Assembly (NCBI RefSeq): GCF_008801915.1
Contig: NZ_VZOV01000011.1
Coordinates: forward strand, 62,001 to 126,000
Direction of reading: 5' to 3'
Length of the DNA stretch: 64,000 nt
DNA from: Cupriavidus gilardii
Lineage (GTDB): Bacteria > Pseudomonadota > Gammaproteobacteria > Burkholderiales > Burkholderiaceae
The position numbers and the translations under genes are program-made. Under the pieces are notes generated by a model. That model searched no databases. It was not told the origin of the DNA and was given only the letters and a program-made list of their open reading frames with translations. Below, one piece after another: positions 1-10,930 of this stretch. The stretch's first letter is position 1. Each line of letters starts with the position of its first letter.

Positions 1-1177
1 AGCCCAGCGCCTGCAGGCCGCCGGCCAGCGTCGCGGTCAGCCGATGCACGCGCTGCGCGATCCGCTTCAGGCCCTGCGGCCCGTGGTAGACCGCGTACAT
101 CGACGCCATGACCGCCAGCAGCACCTGCGCGGTACAGATGTTCGAGGTCGCCTTTTCGCGGCGGATATGCTGCTCGCGCGTCTGCAGCGCGAGCCGGTAG
201 GCCTTGTTGCCCTGCGCGTCGACGGTGACGCCGACCAGGCGGCCCGGCATCGAACGCTTGTAGGCGTCCTTGACGGCCATATAGCCGGCATGCGGGCCGC
301 CGAAGCCCAGCGGCACACCGAAGCGCTGCGAATTGCCGACCGCCACGTCGGCGCCCCATTCGCCCGGCGCGCTCAAGAGCGTCAGCGCCAGCAGGTCGGC
401 GGCGGCGACCACCAGGCCGCCGGCCGCGTGCACCGCATCGGCGATCGCGCGGTAGTCCGCCACGTCGCCGTTGACGCCCGGGTATTGCAGCAGCACGCCG
501 AACGCGTGCGCCTGCGCCGCGTCGGCGGCGGGGCCGACCTTGACCTCGATACCAAGCGGCAGCGCGCGCGTACGCACCACTTCGATGGTCTGCGGCAGCA
601 CGTCGTCGGCCACGTAGAACGTATTGGACGCGTGCTTGTTCACGCGCTGCAGCAGCGTCATCGCCTCGGCCGCGGCGGTGCCTTCGTCGAGCATCGACGC
701 GTTGGCGATATCGAGGCCGGTCAGGTCGGTGATCATCTGCTGGAAGTTCAGCATCGCCTCCAGGCGGCCCTGCGAGATCTCGGGCTGGTACGGCGTGTAG
801 GCGGTGTACCAGGCCGGGTTCTCGAAGATATTGCGCAGGATCACGCCCGGCGTCAGCGTGTTGTAGTAGCCCTGGCCGATGAAGCTCTTGAACACCTTGT
901 TCTTGCCGGCGATGCCGCGCAGCTTGGCCAGCGCGGCTTCCTCGCTCAGCGGCTCGGTGAATTCGCCCAGCGGCATGCCGTCGCGGCGGCGGATCGCGGC
1001 CGGGATGATGGCGTCCATCAGCGCGGCGCGGCTGTCGTAGCCCAGCACCTTCAGCATGTGCTGCTGTTCGGCGGCGTCGGGACCGATATGGCGGTGGGAG
1101 AAGGCGTCGCGAGCTTCGAGTTCGGCCAGCGAAGGGCGAGCGGATTGAGCGGCGTTCATGGGCAGGGGAGCGTTCAT
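1..1177 (-). CDS. gcvP: Glycine dehydrogenase (decarboxylating), P protein, N-terminal part
   Basis: This is the PLP-dependent P protein of the glycine cleavage system. It decarboxylates glycine and passes the aminomethyl group to lipoylated GcvH. The reading frame is open to the left edge, so only about the first 392 residues are present and the PLP lysine lies outside the window. Typical N-terminal P-protein sequence is visible: RHIGP near residue 30, GQGYYNT near 100 and [11 protein letters not shown] near 150. ATG at 1177 is the first in-frame start. A second ATG at 1159 is also possible, and neither has a strong ribosome-binding site. The gene is third in the gcvT-gcvH-gcvP order, 73 bp after gcvH, and so lies under the glycine riboswitch. 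Confidence 0.97.
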   Translation of the reverse strand, partial: MNAPLPMNAAQSARPSLAELEARDAFSHRHIGPDAAEQQHMLKVLGYDSRAALMDAIIPAAIRRRDGMPLGEFTEPLSEEAALAKLRGIAGKNKVFKSFIGQGYYNTLTPGVILRNIFENPAWYTAYTPYQPEISQGRLEAMLNFQQMITDLTGLDIANASMLDEGTAAAEAMTLLQRVNKHASNTFYVADDVLPQTIEVVRTRALPLGIEVKVGPAADAAQAHAFGVLLQYPGVNGDVADYRAIADAVHAAGGLVVAAADLLALTLLSAPGEWGADVAVGNSQRFGVPLGFGGPHAGYMAVKDAYKRSMPGRLVGVTVDAQGNKAYRLALQTREQHIRREKATSNICTAQVLLAVMASMYAVYHGPQGLKRIAQRVHRLTATLAGGLQALG

Positions 1178-1250
1178 GGCAAGTGACTCGGAGAGGCGGG
1201 CCGGGACATGGTGGTCAGCCATGCCCTGGCGCCGCGGGCGGGGCGCCGGC

Positions 1251-1631
1251 TCAGGCGCCGACGCTGGCCTTGTAGGCGTCGGCCGTCATCAGGCCGTTGA
1301 CGTCGTCGCCGTTGGCCGGCTTGATCTTGAACAGCCAGGCATCGAAGGCGTTGGCGTTGACGCTCTCGGGCGCATCCTTGACGGCGTCGTTGACGGCGAC
1401 CACTTCGCCGGCCACCGGCGCGTAGATGTCCGACGCGGCCTTGACCGATTCGACGACCGCCAGCGCGTCACCGGCGCCGACCGTCTTGCCGACCTCGGGC
1501 AGCTCGAGGAAGACGATGTCGCCGAGCGCATCCTGTGCGTGATCGGTGATGCCGATCGTCAGTGTGCCGTCGGTTTCGACGCGCACCCATTCGTGCGACT
1601 CGGTGTACTTCAGGTCAGCGGGGAAATTCAT
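1251..1631 (-). CDS. gcvH: Glycine cleavage system H protein
   Basis: This lipoyl carrier protein shuttles the aminomethyl group from the P protein to the T protein. At 126 residues it has the usual length. The start [15 protein letters not shown] is the family signature and the lipoylation lysine lies in VESVKAASD near residue 64. The start is supported by GGAGA about 8 bases upstream. It lies 107 bp after gcvT and 73 bp before gcvP on the same strand, so the three are probably one transcript. Confidence 0.98.
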   Translation of the reverse strand: MNFPADLKYTESHEWVRVETDGTLTIGITDHAQDALGDIVFLELPEVGKTVGAGDALAVVESVKAASDIYAPVAGEVVAVNDAVKDAPESVNANAFDAWLFKIKPANGDDVNGLMTADAYKASVGA

Positions 1632-1738
1632 CGAGATTCTCCAATTTCAGATTCTTGTGTCGCGCCGCCGCGTGCCGTCGGAATGAAAGGGGCCGCGGGG
1701 CGCAGCGTGACCGGGTGGACGATGTCCGCAGTGAGCCG

Positions 1739-2866
1739 TCAGCTCACGAGTGCCTTGCCATTGCGCACAAACGGCAGTTTAACCACAGTCGCAGTCAGTT
1801 TGCGGTCGCGGATCAGCACCTGGACTTCGCTGCCGAGCGCCACATCCTTGGGCAGGCGCGCGAAGGCGATCGATTGGGACAGGGTGGGGCTGAAGGTGCC
1901 AGAGGTGATCTCGCCCTCGCCGGCGGCGGTCAGCACGGTCTGGTGCGCGCGCAGCACACCGCCCTTGTCGCGCAGGATCAGGCCGGCGAACTGCTGGCGC
2001 TGGCCGTTGGCCAGCAGCGCGGCCTTGCCGACGAAATCGCGCTCGCTCTGCAGATCGACGGTCCAGGCCAGGCCGGCGTCGAGCGGCGAGGTATGGATGT
2101 CCATGTCCTGGCCGTACAGGTTCATGCCGGCTTCGAGCCGCAGCGTGTCGCGCGCGCCGAGCCCGGCGGGACGCACGCCGGCGGCATGCAGCTTTTCCCA
2201 GACCGCGGCGACGTTGTCGGCGGGCACCACCAGCTCGAAGCCGTCCTCGCCGGTGTAGCCGGTGCGGGCCACCATGATTTCGCCGATCGCGGCGTCTTCG
2301 ACGACCATCGCGTTGAACGGCTTGAGCGCTTCGCTGGGCTGGGTCGACGGGAACGCGGCCCACACCTTGGCGCGCGCGTTCGGGCCCTGCACGGCGACGA
2401 TGGCCAGCGGCGCGGCGTGATCGGAGGCGTTGTCGGTGCGACGGGGAGTAATGGTCACGCCGGCGCCGGTGTCGGCATTGCGCTGGCGGATCCAGTCGAT
2501 ATCGCCGGTCGCGGTGCTGGCGTTGACGACCAGGCGGAAGCGGTCCTCGGCGAAGAAATAGACGATCAGGTCGTCGATCACGCCGCCGTTCGGGTCGAGC
2601 ATGCAGGAGTACAGCGCCTTGCCGGGGGTTTGCAGCTTGTCGACGTTGTTGGCGAGCAGCCCGCGCAGGAAGGCGCGGGTATTGGGGCCGGCGAGGTCGA
2701 CGACGCACATGTGCGAAACGTCGAACATGCCCGCATCGCTGCGCACCGCATGGTGTTCCTCGATCTGGGAGCCGTAGTTGACCGGCATGTCCCAACCGCC
2801 GAAATCGACCATGCGGGCGCCGAGGGCGCGGTGGATGGCGTTGAGCGGGGTGGCCTGGAGCGTCAT
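1739..2866 (-). CDS. gcvT: Aminomethyltransferase, T protein of glycine cleavage
   Basis: GcvT releases ammonia from the aminomethyl-H protein and forms 5,10-methylene-tetrahydrofolate. The protein is 375 residues from the ATG at 2866. An upstream in-frame ATG would add 18 residues reaching into the terminator region, but the start at 2866 has a GAGGA ribosome site and begins with the family's usual [11 protein letters not shown]. Conserved blocks include [12 protein letters not shown] near residue 25, FDVSHMC near 50 and [13 protein letters not shown] near 200. It is the first gene after the riboswitch and its terminator. Confidence 0.98.
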   Translation of the reverse strand: MTLQATPLNAIHRALGARMVDFGGWDMPVNYGSQIEEHHAVRSDAGMFDVSHMCVVDLAGPNTRAFLRGLLANNVDKLQTPGKALYSCMLDPNGGVIDDLIVYFFAEDRFRLVVNASTATGDIDWIRQRNADTGAGVTITPRRTDNASDHAAPLAIVAVQGPNARAKVWAAFPSTQPSEALKPFNAMVVEDAAIGEIMVARTGYTGEDGFELVVPADNVAAVWEKLHAAGVRPAGLGARDTLRLEAGMNLYGQDMDIHTSPLDAGLAWTVDLQSERDFVGKAALLANGQRQQFAGLILRDKGGVLRAHQTVLTAAGEGEITSGTFSPTLSQSIAFARLPKDVALGSEVQVLIRDRKLTATVVKLPFVRNGKALVS

Positions 2867-2918
2867 GGATTCCTCGGAGCGTGGCATCGTTCGGTCCGGC
2901 GCGCGCGGCGCGCCAAAC

Positions 2919-2970
2919 AAAAAAGGGTCATCCGTCGCGCGGCTCGGTTGAACCGTCGCGACGGATGACC
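2919..2970 (-). terminator. Terminator/expression platform of the glycine riboswitch
   Basis: On the minus strand the arms GGTCATCCGTCGCG and CGCGACGGATGACC form a perfect 14-bp stem, with an inner CGGTT/GAACCG helix in the loop. A run of T follows directly. It sits between the second glycine aptamer and the gcvT start, as expected for transcriptional control. Glycine binding would prevent this hairpin and let gcvTHP be transcribed; the direction of control is inferred from the family. Confidence 0.85.
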
Positions 2971-3236
2971 CCCTCTGTCCTCGATACCTGAGAGATTACG
3001 GCGGGCCTTGCTGTCCTTGCGACAGGCTGGCCACGCTGTGCGCCCCTTCGGTGGACACGCTCATCATTCAATTGGTGAATGGCGGGTGTCGCTCTCCAGA
3101 GTTCGGCATACATCGTGTGCATGCTGCATGCCGATCCGCCCGGTCCATGGTGCCTGAGAGTTTTCGGGTGATTCCCCTTCGGCGGCGCGAGTGAAAAGCA
3201 CGTTGCACTAAGCAGGTCGCGCGCTCTCCCGGACGG
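2965..3236 (-). promoter_or_regulatory. Tandem glycine riboswitch (two aptamers)
   Basis: Read on the minus strand, two aptamer-like units follow each other. Each has a GGGAGAG or GGAGAGCG opening, a CCGAAGGGG core (near 3182 and 3050) and a CTCTCAGG closing segment (near 3150 and 2990). This is the glycine riboswitch layout. It lies between a sigma70 promoter and gcvT, with an intrinsic terminator behind it. A 64-residue open frame over the region is an artefact of the structured RNA. Confidence 0.95.
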
Positions 3237-3244
3237 ATGGCGCG

Positions 3245-3273
3245 ACTCTAACCGCAGGCTTGGCGGCTGTCAA
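3245..3273 (-). promoter_or_regulatory. Sigma70 promoter of the gcvTHP operon
   Basis: On the minus strand a perfect -35 TTGACA (3273-3268) is followed by a 17-bp spacer and the -10 TAGAGT (3250-3245). The predicted start, about 7 bases downstream, falls just before the first riboswitch aptamer. Confidence 0.8.
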
Positions 3274-3478
3274 CGCGAGAGCGGCGCCGCCGAGGAGACC
3301 GTCCAGGGGCGGCGGCGAGCGCCGGCCGCCGTGTTAACATCGCCCGCTTCGACCCGTTCGGCCCTTCCGCGGCGCTTCTACAGTTCGGCGGTTGGCCCGC
3401 ACGGATCGCACCCTCGGCCCGCATCCCTCGCTATGCCGGCGCCGCCTCCCGCTGTACCCGATTTCCGATCCCCGACCG

Positions 3479-5563
<2,085 letters not shown>

Positions 5564-5606
5564 AGCGCAGCGGGGGGCCGCCGGGCGAACGCCGAATCGC
5601 CGGCCC

Positions 5607-5648
5607 TTGATGTCGGTCAAGTCCGGCGCGCGCCTGTCTGGCTAGCAT
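5607..5648 (+). promoter_or_regulatory. FNR/ANR-type promoter of hemN
   Basis: TTGATGTCGGTCAA (5607-5620) matches the FNR/ANR box TTGAT-N4-ATCAA at all but one position. A -10 TAGCAT is at 5643-5648. With a transcription start near 5655 the box centre is at about -41.5, the class II activator position. This fits anaerobic activation of the oxygen-independent haem enzyme downstream. Confidence 0.85.
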
Positions 5649-5676
5649 CGAAGCGGATTCCTCAGAAGGCCGCCCG

Positions 5677-7320
5677 ATGGTAACGACCGTCCCCCATTTC
5701 GCTCGCGAAGCCGCTGCCGAAGTCGCCCGCGACACCGCTCCCCCAGCCGCTGCGCATTCCGTCATCCGCCGCGCCGACCTCGCCGATTTCCGCGGGCTCG
5801 CCGAGCGCATCGACGTCAACGGACCGCGCTACACGTCCTATCCGACCGCCGATCGCTTCCACGCGGGCTTCGGCGAAGACGCGTACCTGGCCGCGCTGGA
5901 CGACTGCCGCGCAGCGGGCGCCGGCGCGCCGCTGTCGCTCTACCTGCATATCCCGTTCTGCGAGAACATCTGCTACTACTGCGGCTGCAACAAGATCATC
6001 ACGCGCGATCACGGCCGCAGTGCGCGCTATGTCCGCTATCTCGCGCGCGAGATGGCGCTGGTGGCGGCCCGCCTGGGCGAGCCCCGGCCCGTGGTGCAAT
6101 CGCACTGGGGCGGCGGTACGCCGACCTTTCTCGATCCCGCCGAAATGCGGCAGGTCATGGCCGCACTGCATCGGCACTTCGATCTGCGCGCGGACGGCGA
6201 GCATTCGATCGAGATTGATCCGCGCCGCGTCGACGACGAACGGATGGCGCTGCTCGCCGAGCTCGGCTTCAATCGTGTCAGCCTCGGCGTGCAGGACTTC
6301 GATCCCGAGGTCCAGGCCGCGATCCATCGCGTGCAGCCGGTGGAAGACACCCGCCGCGTGGTCGCCGCTTCCCGGCGGCTCGGCTTCCTGTCGATCAGCA
6401 TGGACCTGATCTACGGCCTGCCACACCAGACCGCCGCCCGCTTCGGCGCCACGATCGACCGTGTGCTGGAGATGCGGCCCGACCGGCTGTCGCTGTACAG
6501 CTACGCGCATCTGCCGCACGTCTTCAAGCCGCAGCGTCGGATCGACGAGGCCGCGATGCCGTCGGCCGGCGAAAAGCTGGACATCCTGGTCTCGGCCATC
6601 GAGCGGCTGACCGCGGCCGGCTATGTGTATATCGGCATGGACCACTTCGCGCTGCCGGACGACGCGCTGGCCCGCGCCCAGCGCGAAGGACGGCTGCAGC
6701 GCAACTTCCAGGGCTATGCGACCCACGCCGGGGACGACCAGCTCGGTTTCGGCATCTCGGCGATCGGCGCGGTGGCCGGCCGCTACGTGCAGAACGCGCG
6801 CACGCTGGACGAGTACTACGGCGCGCTCGATGCCGGTAGGCTGCCGGTGCTGCGCGGCCATGTCAGCGACGCCGACGACCGGCTGCGCAAGGACGTCATC
6901 GGCGCGCTGATGTGCCACGGCGAACTCGATACCGCCGAGGTCGCGTGGCGGCACGGTATCGACTTCGACGCCAGGTTTGCCGCCGAGCGCGCCGAGCTGG
7001 CGTCGCTCGCGGAGCAGGGGCTGGTGCGGATATCCGATGAGCGGATCGACGTGACGCCGCTGGGACGGCTGCTGGTGCGACGCGTGGCCATGGTGTTCGA
7101 TCGCTATCTTCGTGACGAGCGGGCGGCCGCGGCGCAGCCGGGTTCGGATCGCGTGCCGGATTCCAAATCGGAGCCTGCTTCGGATCCCGTTTCAGGTCCC
7201 GCTTTGAATCCCGTTTCGGACCCCGCTTCGCAAAGGCCCGCGGCGCACCCACTGCGGCGGATGCCGCCGATATCCCGCTCCGGGGCGGCGCCGACGGTCC
7301 GGTACTCGCGCGTGGTCTAG
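5677..7320 (+). CDS. hemN: Oxygen-independent coproporphyrinogen III oxidase HemN
   Basis: This radical-SAM enzyme converts coproporphyrinogen III to protoporphyrinogen IX in anaerobic haem synthesis. The iron-sulfur motif CX3CX2CXC is at C95, C99, C102 and C104, and is followed by GGGTPTFL, a SAM-domain element. [11 protein letters not shown] near residue 52 is a HemN hallmark that separates it from HemW. The ATG at 5677 has AGAAGG 8 bases upstream. At 547 residues it is longer than the usual about 460. The excess includes a Ser/Asp/Pro-rich tail of about 60 residues with SDP-like repeats, and a longer N-terminus. The FNR-like promoter supports a microaerobic role. Confidence 0.95.
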   Translation: MVTTVPHFAREAAAEVARDTAPPAAAHSVIRRADLADFRGLAERIDVNGPRYTSYPTADRFHAGFGEDAYLAALDDCRAAGAGAPLSLYLHIPFCENICYYCGCNKIITRDHGRSARYVRYLAREMALVAARLGEPRPVVQSHWGGGTPTFLDPAEMRQVMAALHRHFDLRADGEHSIEIDPRRVDDERMALLAELGFNRVSLGVQDFDPEVQAAIHRVQPVEDTRRVVAASRRLGFLSISMDLIYGLPHQTAARFGATIDRVLEMRPDRLSLYSYAHLPHVFKPQRRIDEAAMPSAGEKLDILVSAIERLTAAGYVYIGMDHFALPDDALARAQREGRLQRNFQGYATHAGDDQLGFGISAIGAVAGRYVQNARTLDEYYGALDAGRLPVLRGHVSDADDRLRKDVIGALMCHGELDTAEVAWRHGIDFDARFAAERAELASLAEQGLVRISDERIDVTPLGRLLVRRVAMVFDRYLRDERAAAAQPGSDRVPDSKSEPASDPVSGPALNPVSDPASQRPAAHPLRRMPPISRSGAAPTVRYSRVV

Positions 7321-7340
7321 CGCGGCCAAACGCCGGACGT

Positions 7341-7373
7341 AAAAAAAGCCAGCGGCATGCCGCTGGCTTTTTT
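7341..7373. terminator. Bidirectional intrinsic terminator between hemN and the cytochrome c gene
   Basis: AGCCAGCGGC and GCCGCTGGCT form a perfect stem that is flanked by seven A on the left and seven T on the right. It can end transcription from hemN (plus) and from the convergent cytochrome gene (minus). Confidence 0.93.
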
Positions 7374-7411
7374 GTCCTGGCGAGGCGAGCGCCGCGCCGG
7401 TGTCCCCGGTT

Positions 7412-8323
7412 TTACTTCGAGGCGTTGACCATGTAGTCCGCCGCGGCGATCACGTCGGCGTCGGGGCCGGCGTAGCCACCCTTCGGCGGCATCACGCCCT
7501 TGCCCTTCAGCGCGAAGTTGTGGACCGCGTCCATGCCTTCCTTGATACGCGGCGCCCAGGCGGCCTTGTCGCCGACCTTCGGCGCACCGGCAACGCCGGC
7601 GGCGTGGCAGGCCGCGCAGACCTGATCGTAGACGCGCTTGCCGACCTCGGCCGAGGCTGCGGCGGGAGCTGCAGCCGTGGTTTGCGCCGGAGCCGCTGCG
7701 GCCGGAGCGGGAGCGGGCGGTGCCGCCGGGGCAGCGGCGGCAGGAGCCGGAGCGGCCGCCGCAGCGTCAGCCGCCGGTGCGGCAGGTTCGGAAGCAGCAG
7801 CGGTGGTCGCTGCCGGCGCGGGCGCGGCAGGCTCCTGCAGCTTGCCGCCGGCCGAGTTGACCAGATGCACCATCGCACGGTCCAGTTCGTAATCGGAGAA
7901 ATCGTCCGGCGAGGTGCCCGCGCGCGGGGGCATCGCGCCCTTGCCGGCCATTACCGATTTCAGCAGGCCGTCGTGGCCCTGGCCGAGGCGGGCGCTCCAG
8001 TCGCCGGCGGCGCCAAACTTCGGCGCACCGGCCGCGCCGGTGGCGTGGCAGGCCGCGCAGACGGCGGTATAGACCTGTTCGCCGGTCTTGTAGACGCGGG
8101 GGGCATTGGGATCGCGCAGTTCGAGCGAGGCAACCGGCTTGATCCGGTCAACCACCGCTTCCGCCGTATCGGTGGAGCCGGCGCCTTCCGGGCCACCGTA
8201 GCCGACGAAGCTGACCAGCAGGATGATCACGGTGATCGGCACCACGAAGGCGGCAATCACCACAGCGATCAGCTGCTTCGGGGTCTTGATGGGAGACTCG
8301 TGTTCGTTATGGACGTCGCTCAT
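7412..8323 (-). CDS. Membrane-anchored dihaem cytochrome c (c5 type)
   Basis: This is an electron carrier on the periplasmic side of the inner membrane. It has 303 residues from the ATG at 8323. A longer frame adds an unlikely Arg/Gly-rich leader. One membrane segment lies at about residues 18-41, followed by two similar cytochrome c domains with CAACH at C89-H93 and C236-H240. Each domain has a distal Met in a GKGAMPP/GKGVMPP loop. The domains are joined by an Ala/Pro-rich linker of about 50 residues. The internal likeness of the domains suggests a duplication. A perfect -10 TATAAT lies on the minus strand at 8518-8513, but no good -35 is seen. The electron partner is unknown. Confidence 0.9.
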   Translation of the reverse strand: MSDVHNEHESPIKTPKQLIAVVIAAFVVPITVIILLVSFVGYGGPEGAGSTDTAEAVVDRIKPVASLELRDPNAPRVYKTGEQVYTAVCAACHATGAAGAPKFGAAGDWSARLGQGHDGLLKSVMAGKGAMPPRAGTSPDDFSDYELDRAMVHLVNSAGGKLQEPAAPAPAATTAAASEPAAPAADAAAAAPAPAAAAPAAPPAPAPAAAAPAQTTAAAPAAASAEVGKRVYDQVCAACHAAGVAGAPKVGDKAAWAPRIKEGMDAVHNFALKGKGVMPPKGGYAGPDADVIAAADYMVNASK

Positions 8324-8686
8324 GCTGAACTCTCGATTTTGCAGGAAACCCGTGACCGCTCCGCTTGGCGGCCTTTCGTTGGTCCGTGTCTGGGCCTGAC
8401 TGCCGCCCCCTCCGCGCTTTCGAGTCTGCCGAGCCTGACAGCCACACCCCATGCCGCCTGGCGCGCCGTCCGAGTGGACGAGACGCAGCCCCGCTTTTGC
8501 GCAAATAACGGGCGATTATAGCCGCAAAGCCCCTCCCGATGGCGCGAAAAGCGCCTCGGACGAAACCCGTAGGGCCCGGGAAAAGATGCGCCGGCATGGA
8601 CGCGCCACGACAAACGCGGTATCCTATGCGACTTTCCGACGACGGCATTCGCCGCAGTCGACCGCGCGGCTCCCGCCGCATCTCGT
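8324..8686. other. Intergenic region: cytochrome c leader and tRNA upstream DNA
   Basis: The region holds the cytochrome c -10 box (8513-8518, minus strand) with a leader of about 185 bases, and the DNA upstream of the tRNA gene. No credible coding frame was seen; the overlapping Arg-rich frames lack ribosome sites. Confidence 0.6.
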
Positions 8687-8762
8687 GCGCCCGTAGCTCA
8701 ATGGATAGAGTACTGCCCTCCGAAGGCAGGGGTTGCTGGTTCGATCCCAGCCGGGCGCGCCA
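8687..8762 (+). tRNA. tRNA-Arg (anticodon CCG)
   Basis: Acceptor strands GCGCCCG (8687-8693) and CGGGCGC (8752-8758) pair perfectly, then come discriminator G and an encoded CCA. The anticodon arm CTGCC-CTCCGAA-GGCAG gives anticodon CCG. The T arm has GGTTCGATCCC. The 76 bases fold into a normal cloverleaf. It marks the left side of the lower-GC catabolic block. Confidence 0.97.
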
Positions 8763-8881
8763 AAAAAACAAGAAAGTCAGCCGCCCTGCATGACGGCTCG
8801 TAGGAATGTCCCTGCCGGCAATTCGTTATTAAGCAAGTTAACACCGCTCGAAGCCGTTCGACGTCTTGGCGCGTTAGCCCG

Positions 8882-9517
8882 TTAGCTTGTTAGCCGGTCA
8901 AGAAGCGTTTCAACCATAGCCTGCGTCGTTGCGCGAGCCGGCGCGGTCTTGCCGACCACCCGCATCCCCTCGACCAGACAGACCAGCAAGCGCGCGGCAC
9001 TCGCCGGTTCGACGCCGTCTGCCAATTCGCCCGCTTTCTCCGCGCGTTTCAACGTCGCGACAAGTCGTGCCTCGAACTTTCGGAAGAATTTGCCAATTCG
9101 AGCATTGACTTCGGGATCGTGGGCAGAAAGCTCCATCGCCGTCGCGACGACCAGACAACCACGTTTGCCGTTGGCGGCGCTCGTGCGATCCACATATCCG
9201 GCGAGACACTTGCGGACGCCCGCCATTGCACCCTTGGACGCATCGAGTTCGGCATCGAGTCGAGCCAGCGCGTCTTCGATATAGCGGTCCAATGCGAGCA
9301 GGAAGAGGCCGTGCTTGTCCCCAAATGCCGCATAGAGGCTGCCGCGCGAAAGGCTTGTCGCCTCCAGCAGGTCAGGAAGCGAGGTGCCATGATAGCCGCT
9401 GGACCAGAAGACGTTCATCGCGCGCTCGACAGCGGCGTCGATATCGAAGCTCCGCGGCCGGCCTCGCGGCACCGCGAGGGAGATGGGTCGTGAGGTGTGT
9501 CGTTCCATGCGGGTCAT
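8882..9517 (-). CDS. TetR/AcrR family transcriptional repressor
   Basis: This is a one-component repressor of 211 residues. The N-terminal helix-turn-helix spans about residues 24-70, with RGRPRSFD, GTSLPDLL and SRGSLYAAFGDKHGLF. The C-terminal half is an all-helical ligand and dimer domain. The start may be the ATG at 9517, which overlaps operator copy 1, or the ATG at 9508. No ribosome site favours either, and transcripts may be leaderless. Three matching palindromes in the 500-bp divergent region imply that it represses itself and the EamA transporter-esterase pair. The ligand is unknown. The gene is less GC-rich than its left-hand neighbours. Confidence 0.88.
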   Translation of the reverse strand: MTRMERHTSRPISLAVPRGRPRSFDIDAAVERAMNVFWSSGYHGTSLPDLLEATSLSRGSLYAAFGDKHGLFLLALDRYIEDALARLDAELDASKGAMAGVRKCLAGYVDRTSAANGKRGCLVVATAMELSAHDPEVNARIGKFFRKFEARLVATLKRAEKAGELADGVEPASAARLLVCLVEGMRVVGKTAPARATTQAMVETLLDRLTS

Positions 9518-9539
9518 TGTAGACCAAATGGTTTTGAAT
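9516..9539. promoter_or_regulatory. TetR-type operator, copy 1
   Basis: TAGACCAAATGGTTTTGAAT (9520-9539) aligns base for base with two further copies in the same gap (9881-9904 and 9987-10010). The shared pattern is ttnTAGACnnAAnnGTCTtGAA. This copy overlaps the TetR start codon, which suits autorepression. Confidence 0.7.
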
Positions 9540-9874
9540 TAATGCGATGTCATTCCCGGTCGCACACGCGTGCCAGCGTTCGATCCATCGCCACCGCATG
9601 CAACGGCTCACGCGCGTGACGCGTCATGTAGTCCTGCCTTGCGCGCGAATCTTGCTCTGCAGTCGGGCTCGGCACGTAGTGTCTTCGCATCGGCAAGCGC
9701 TTGAATCGAGCCTTTCTGTAACCGGTCGAGCCCCGGGCGGATGTCTCTGCTCAGGTCGGAACGAACGTCGTCGGGTGCTTGTTCTGCGCCATGCCATTGG
9801 ACAAGCAACCCGTACTGCCCGAGCTTATTGGTTTCACCACGTGCGCGCTTGACCATGGTGGTCATGTGGTCGCA

Positions 9875-9910
9875 GCGTGCATTCTAGACCGAATAGTCTA
9901 GAATGCACGC
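9875..9910. promoter_or_regulatory. TetR-type operator, copy 2 (long perfect inverted repeat)
   Basis: GCGTGCATTCTAGAC and GTCTAGAATGCACGC are perfect 15-bp arms around a 6-bp centre. The inner part (9881-9904) aligns with copies 1 and 3. There is no T run, so this is an operator rather than a terminator. Confidence 0.8.
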
Positions 9911-9986
9911 GTCTGTACATCACGCGCATGGCCAGAACCGTATTTCCGATCGCCTCCACCAGCATGCGCACGGCGTCACACGCGAA

Positions 9987-10010
9987 TTTTTGGACTGAAC
10001 AGTCTTGAAG
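9987..10010. promoter_or_regulatory. TetR-type operator, copy 3
   Basis: TTGGACTGAACAGTCTTGAA, with the perfect core GACTG-AA-CAGTC, aligns with the other two copies. It ends 11 bp before the EamA start codon, a repressor position. Confidence 0.75.
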
Positions 10011-10021
10011 GTGCGTCCTCC

Positions 10022-10930
10022 ATGTCCTTGATGCAAGTCGCTTGCGCAATACTGGTTCCTCTGCTCTGGGGCTATCAATACGTGCCGATCAAGATCGGAC
10101 TTTCCGAATTCCCACCGCTCTTTTTTCTCGGCCTCCGTTTTATTGCGATGGCCCTATTGTTGGTTCCGTTTGTTGCCCGGCCGACGCGACAACAGTTGGT
10201 TTCAATCGTGAAGGTATCGATCTTTGTCAGCACCCTGAATTTCGGCCTGATGTATACCGGCCTTGGACTGGGGACGGCGACTCATGCGGCGGTTGTGTAC
10301 CAGCTCTCGACCCCCTTCATCATTCTTCTATCGTGGCCGATGCTGGGTGAGCGGCCTTCGTTGCGCACGGTACTGGGCATACTGACGGCCTTTGTCGGCG
10401 TCGTTCTTGCGAGCGGCGGTCGAATATCGGGAGATTCGATTGCCATTCTGTTTATTGCCCTGGCCGCGTTCGCCTATGCGTTGGGAAACGTGATGACCAA
10501 GCGGTATGGGCTAAACGACCCGCTGATGCTGCTAGCGTGGATGTCACTATTCACCATCCCGACAACGCTGCTCGGTTCATTGATGTTGGAGCACGGTCAA
10601 CTGGAGGCCTTTCGCGCGGCCGATCTCCAGGGGTGGATGTCGCTCGCTTACACCGTTCTGATCGGCGGCATTGCCGGATTCGGCATGTGGTTCTGGCTGA
10701 TTTCGCAATGCACGATGAGCCGCGTTGCGCCGTTCAGTCTCCTGATGCCGGTGTTCGGAGTCCTATCGAGCGTGCTGTTTCTTGGTGAGCAGTTAAGCAT
10801 GATGTTGATCATCGGTGCAGTTCTCACCCTCATCGGCGTGGCTGTCTCTCAACGCACGACCGCGCCGCCCTACGCCGAACAGGCAACTCGGTCGCACCAA
10901 AACTCAACTCAACAACAGAAGGTCCATTGA
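10022..10930 (+). CDS. EamA/DMT superfamily transporter
   Basis: This inner-membrane protein of 302 residues has about ten hydrophobic segments arranged as two EamA repeats (about 5-135 and 150-285). Each repeat ends in a drug/metabolite-transporter-like GE(R/Q)LS helix pair (GERPSLRTVLG, GEQLSMMLIIG). The family exports small metabolites. The start at 10022 is just downstream of operator copy 3. Its stop overlaps the start of the next gene (TGATG), so the two are translationally coupled. Regulation by the divergent TetR is inferred. Confidence 0.88.
   Translation: MSLMQVACAILVPLLWGYQYVPIKIGLSEFPPLFFLGLRFIAMALLLVPFVARPTRQQLVSIVKVSIFVSTLNFGLMYTGLGLGTATHAAVVYQLSTPFIILLSWPMLGERPSLRTVLGILTAFVGVVLASGGRISGDSIAILFIALAAFAYALGNVMTKRYGLNDPLMLLAWMSLFTIPTTLLGSLMLEHGQLEAFRAADLQGWMSLAYTVLIGGIAGFGMWFWLISQCTMSRVAPFSLLMPVFGVLSSVLFLGEQLSMMLIIGAVLTLIGVAVSQRTTAPPYAEQATRSHQNSTQQQKVH

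Larger units (their letters stand above)
9540..10021. other. Divergent tetR-eamA intergenic region
   Basis: This gap of about 480 bp carries operator copies 2 and 3. It also holds an 85-codon frame on the minus strand (9608-9865) that starts just below copy 2. That frame matches nothing I recognise, has no ribosome site and is not called as a gene; it could be a decayed gene. Confidence 0.5.

Noticed and set aside
2928..3122. 64-residue protein upstream of gcvT
   Set aside because: The frame lies inside the glycine riboswitch, whose structure explains the sequence.
9608..9865. 85-codon gene on the minus strand between tetR and eamA
   Set aside because: It has no ribosome site, no recognisable domain and weak codon bias; mentioned only as a possible relic.
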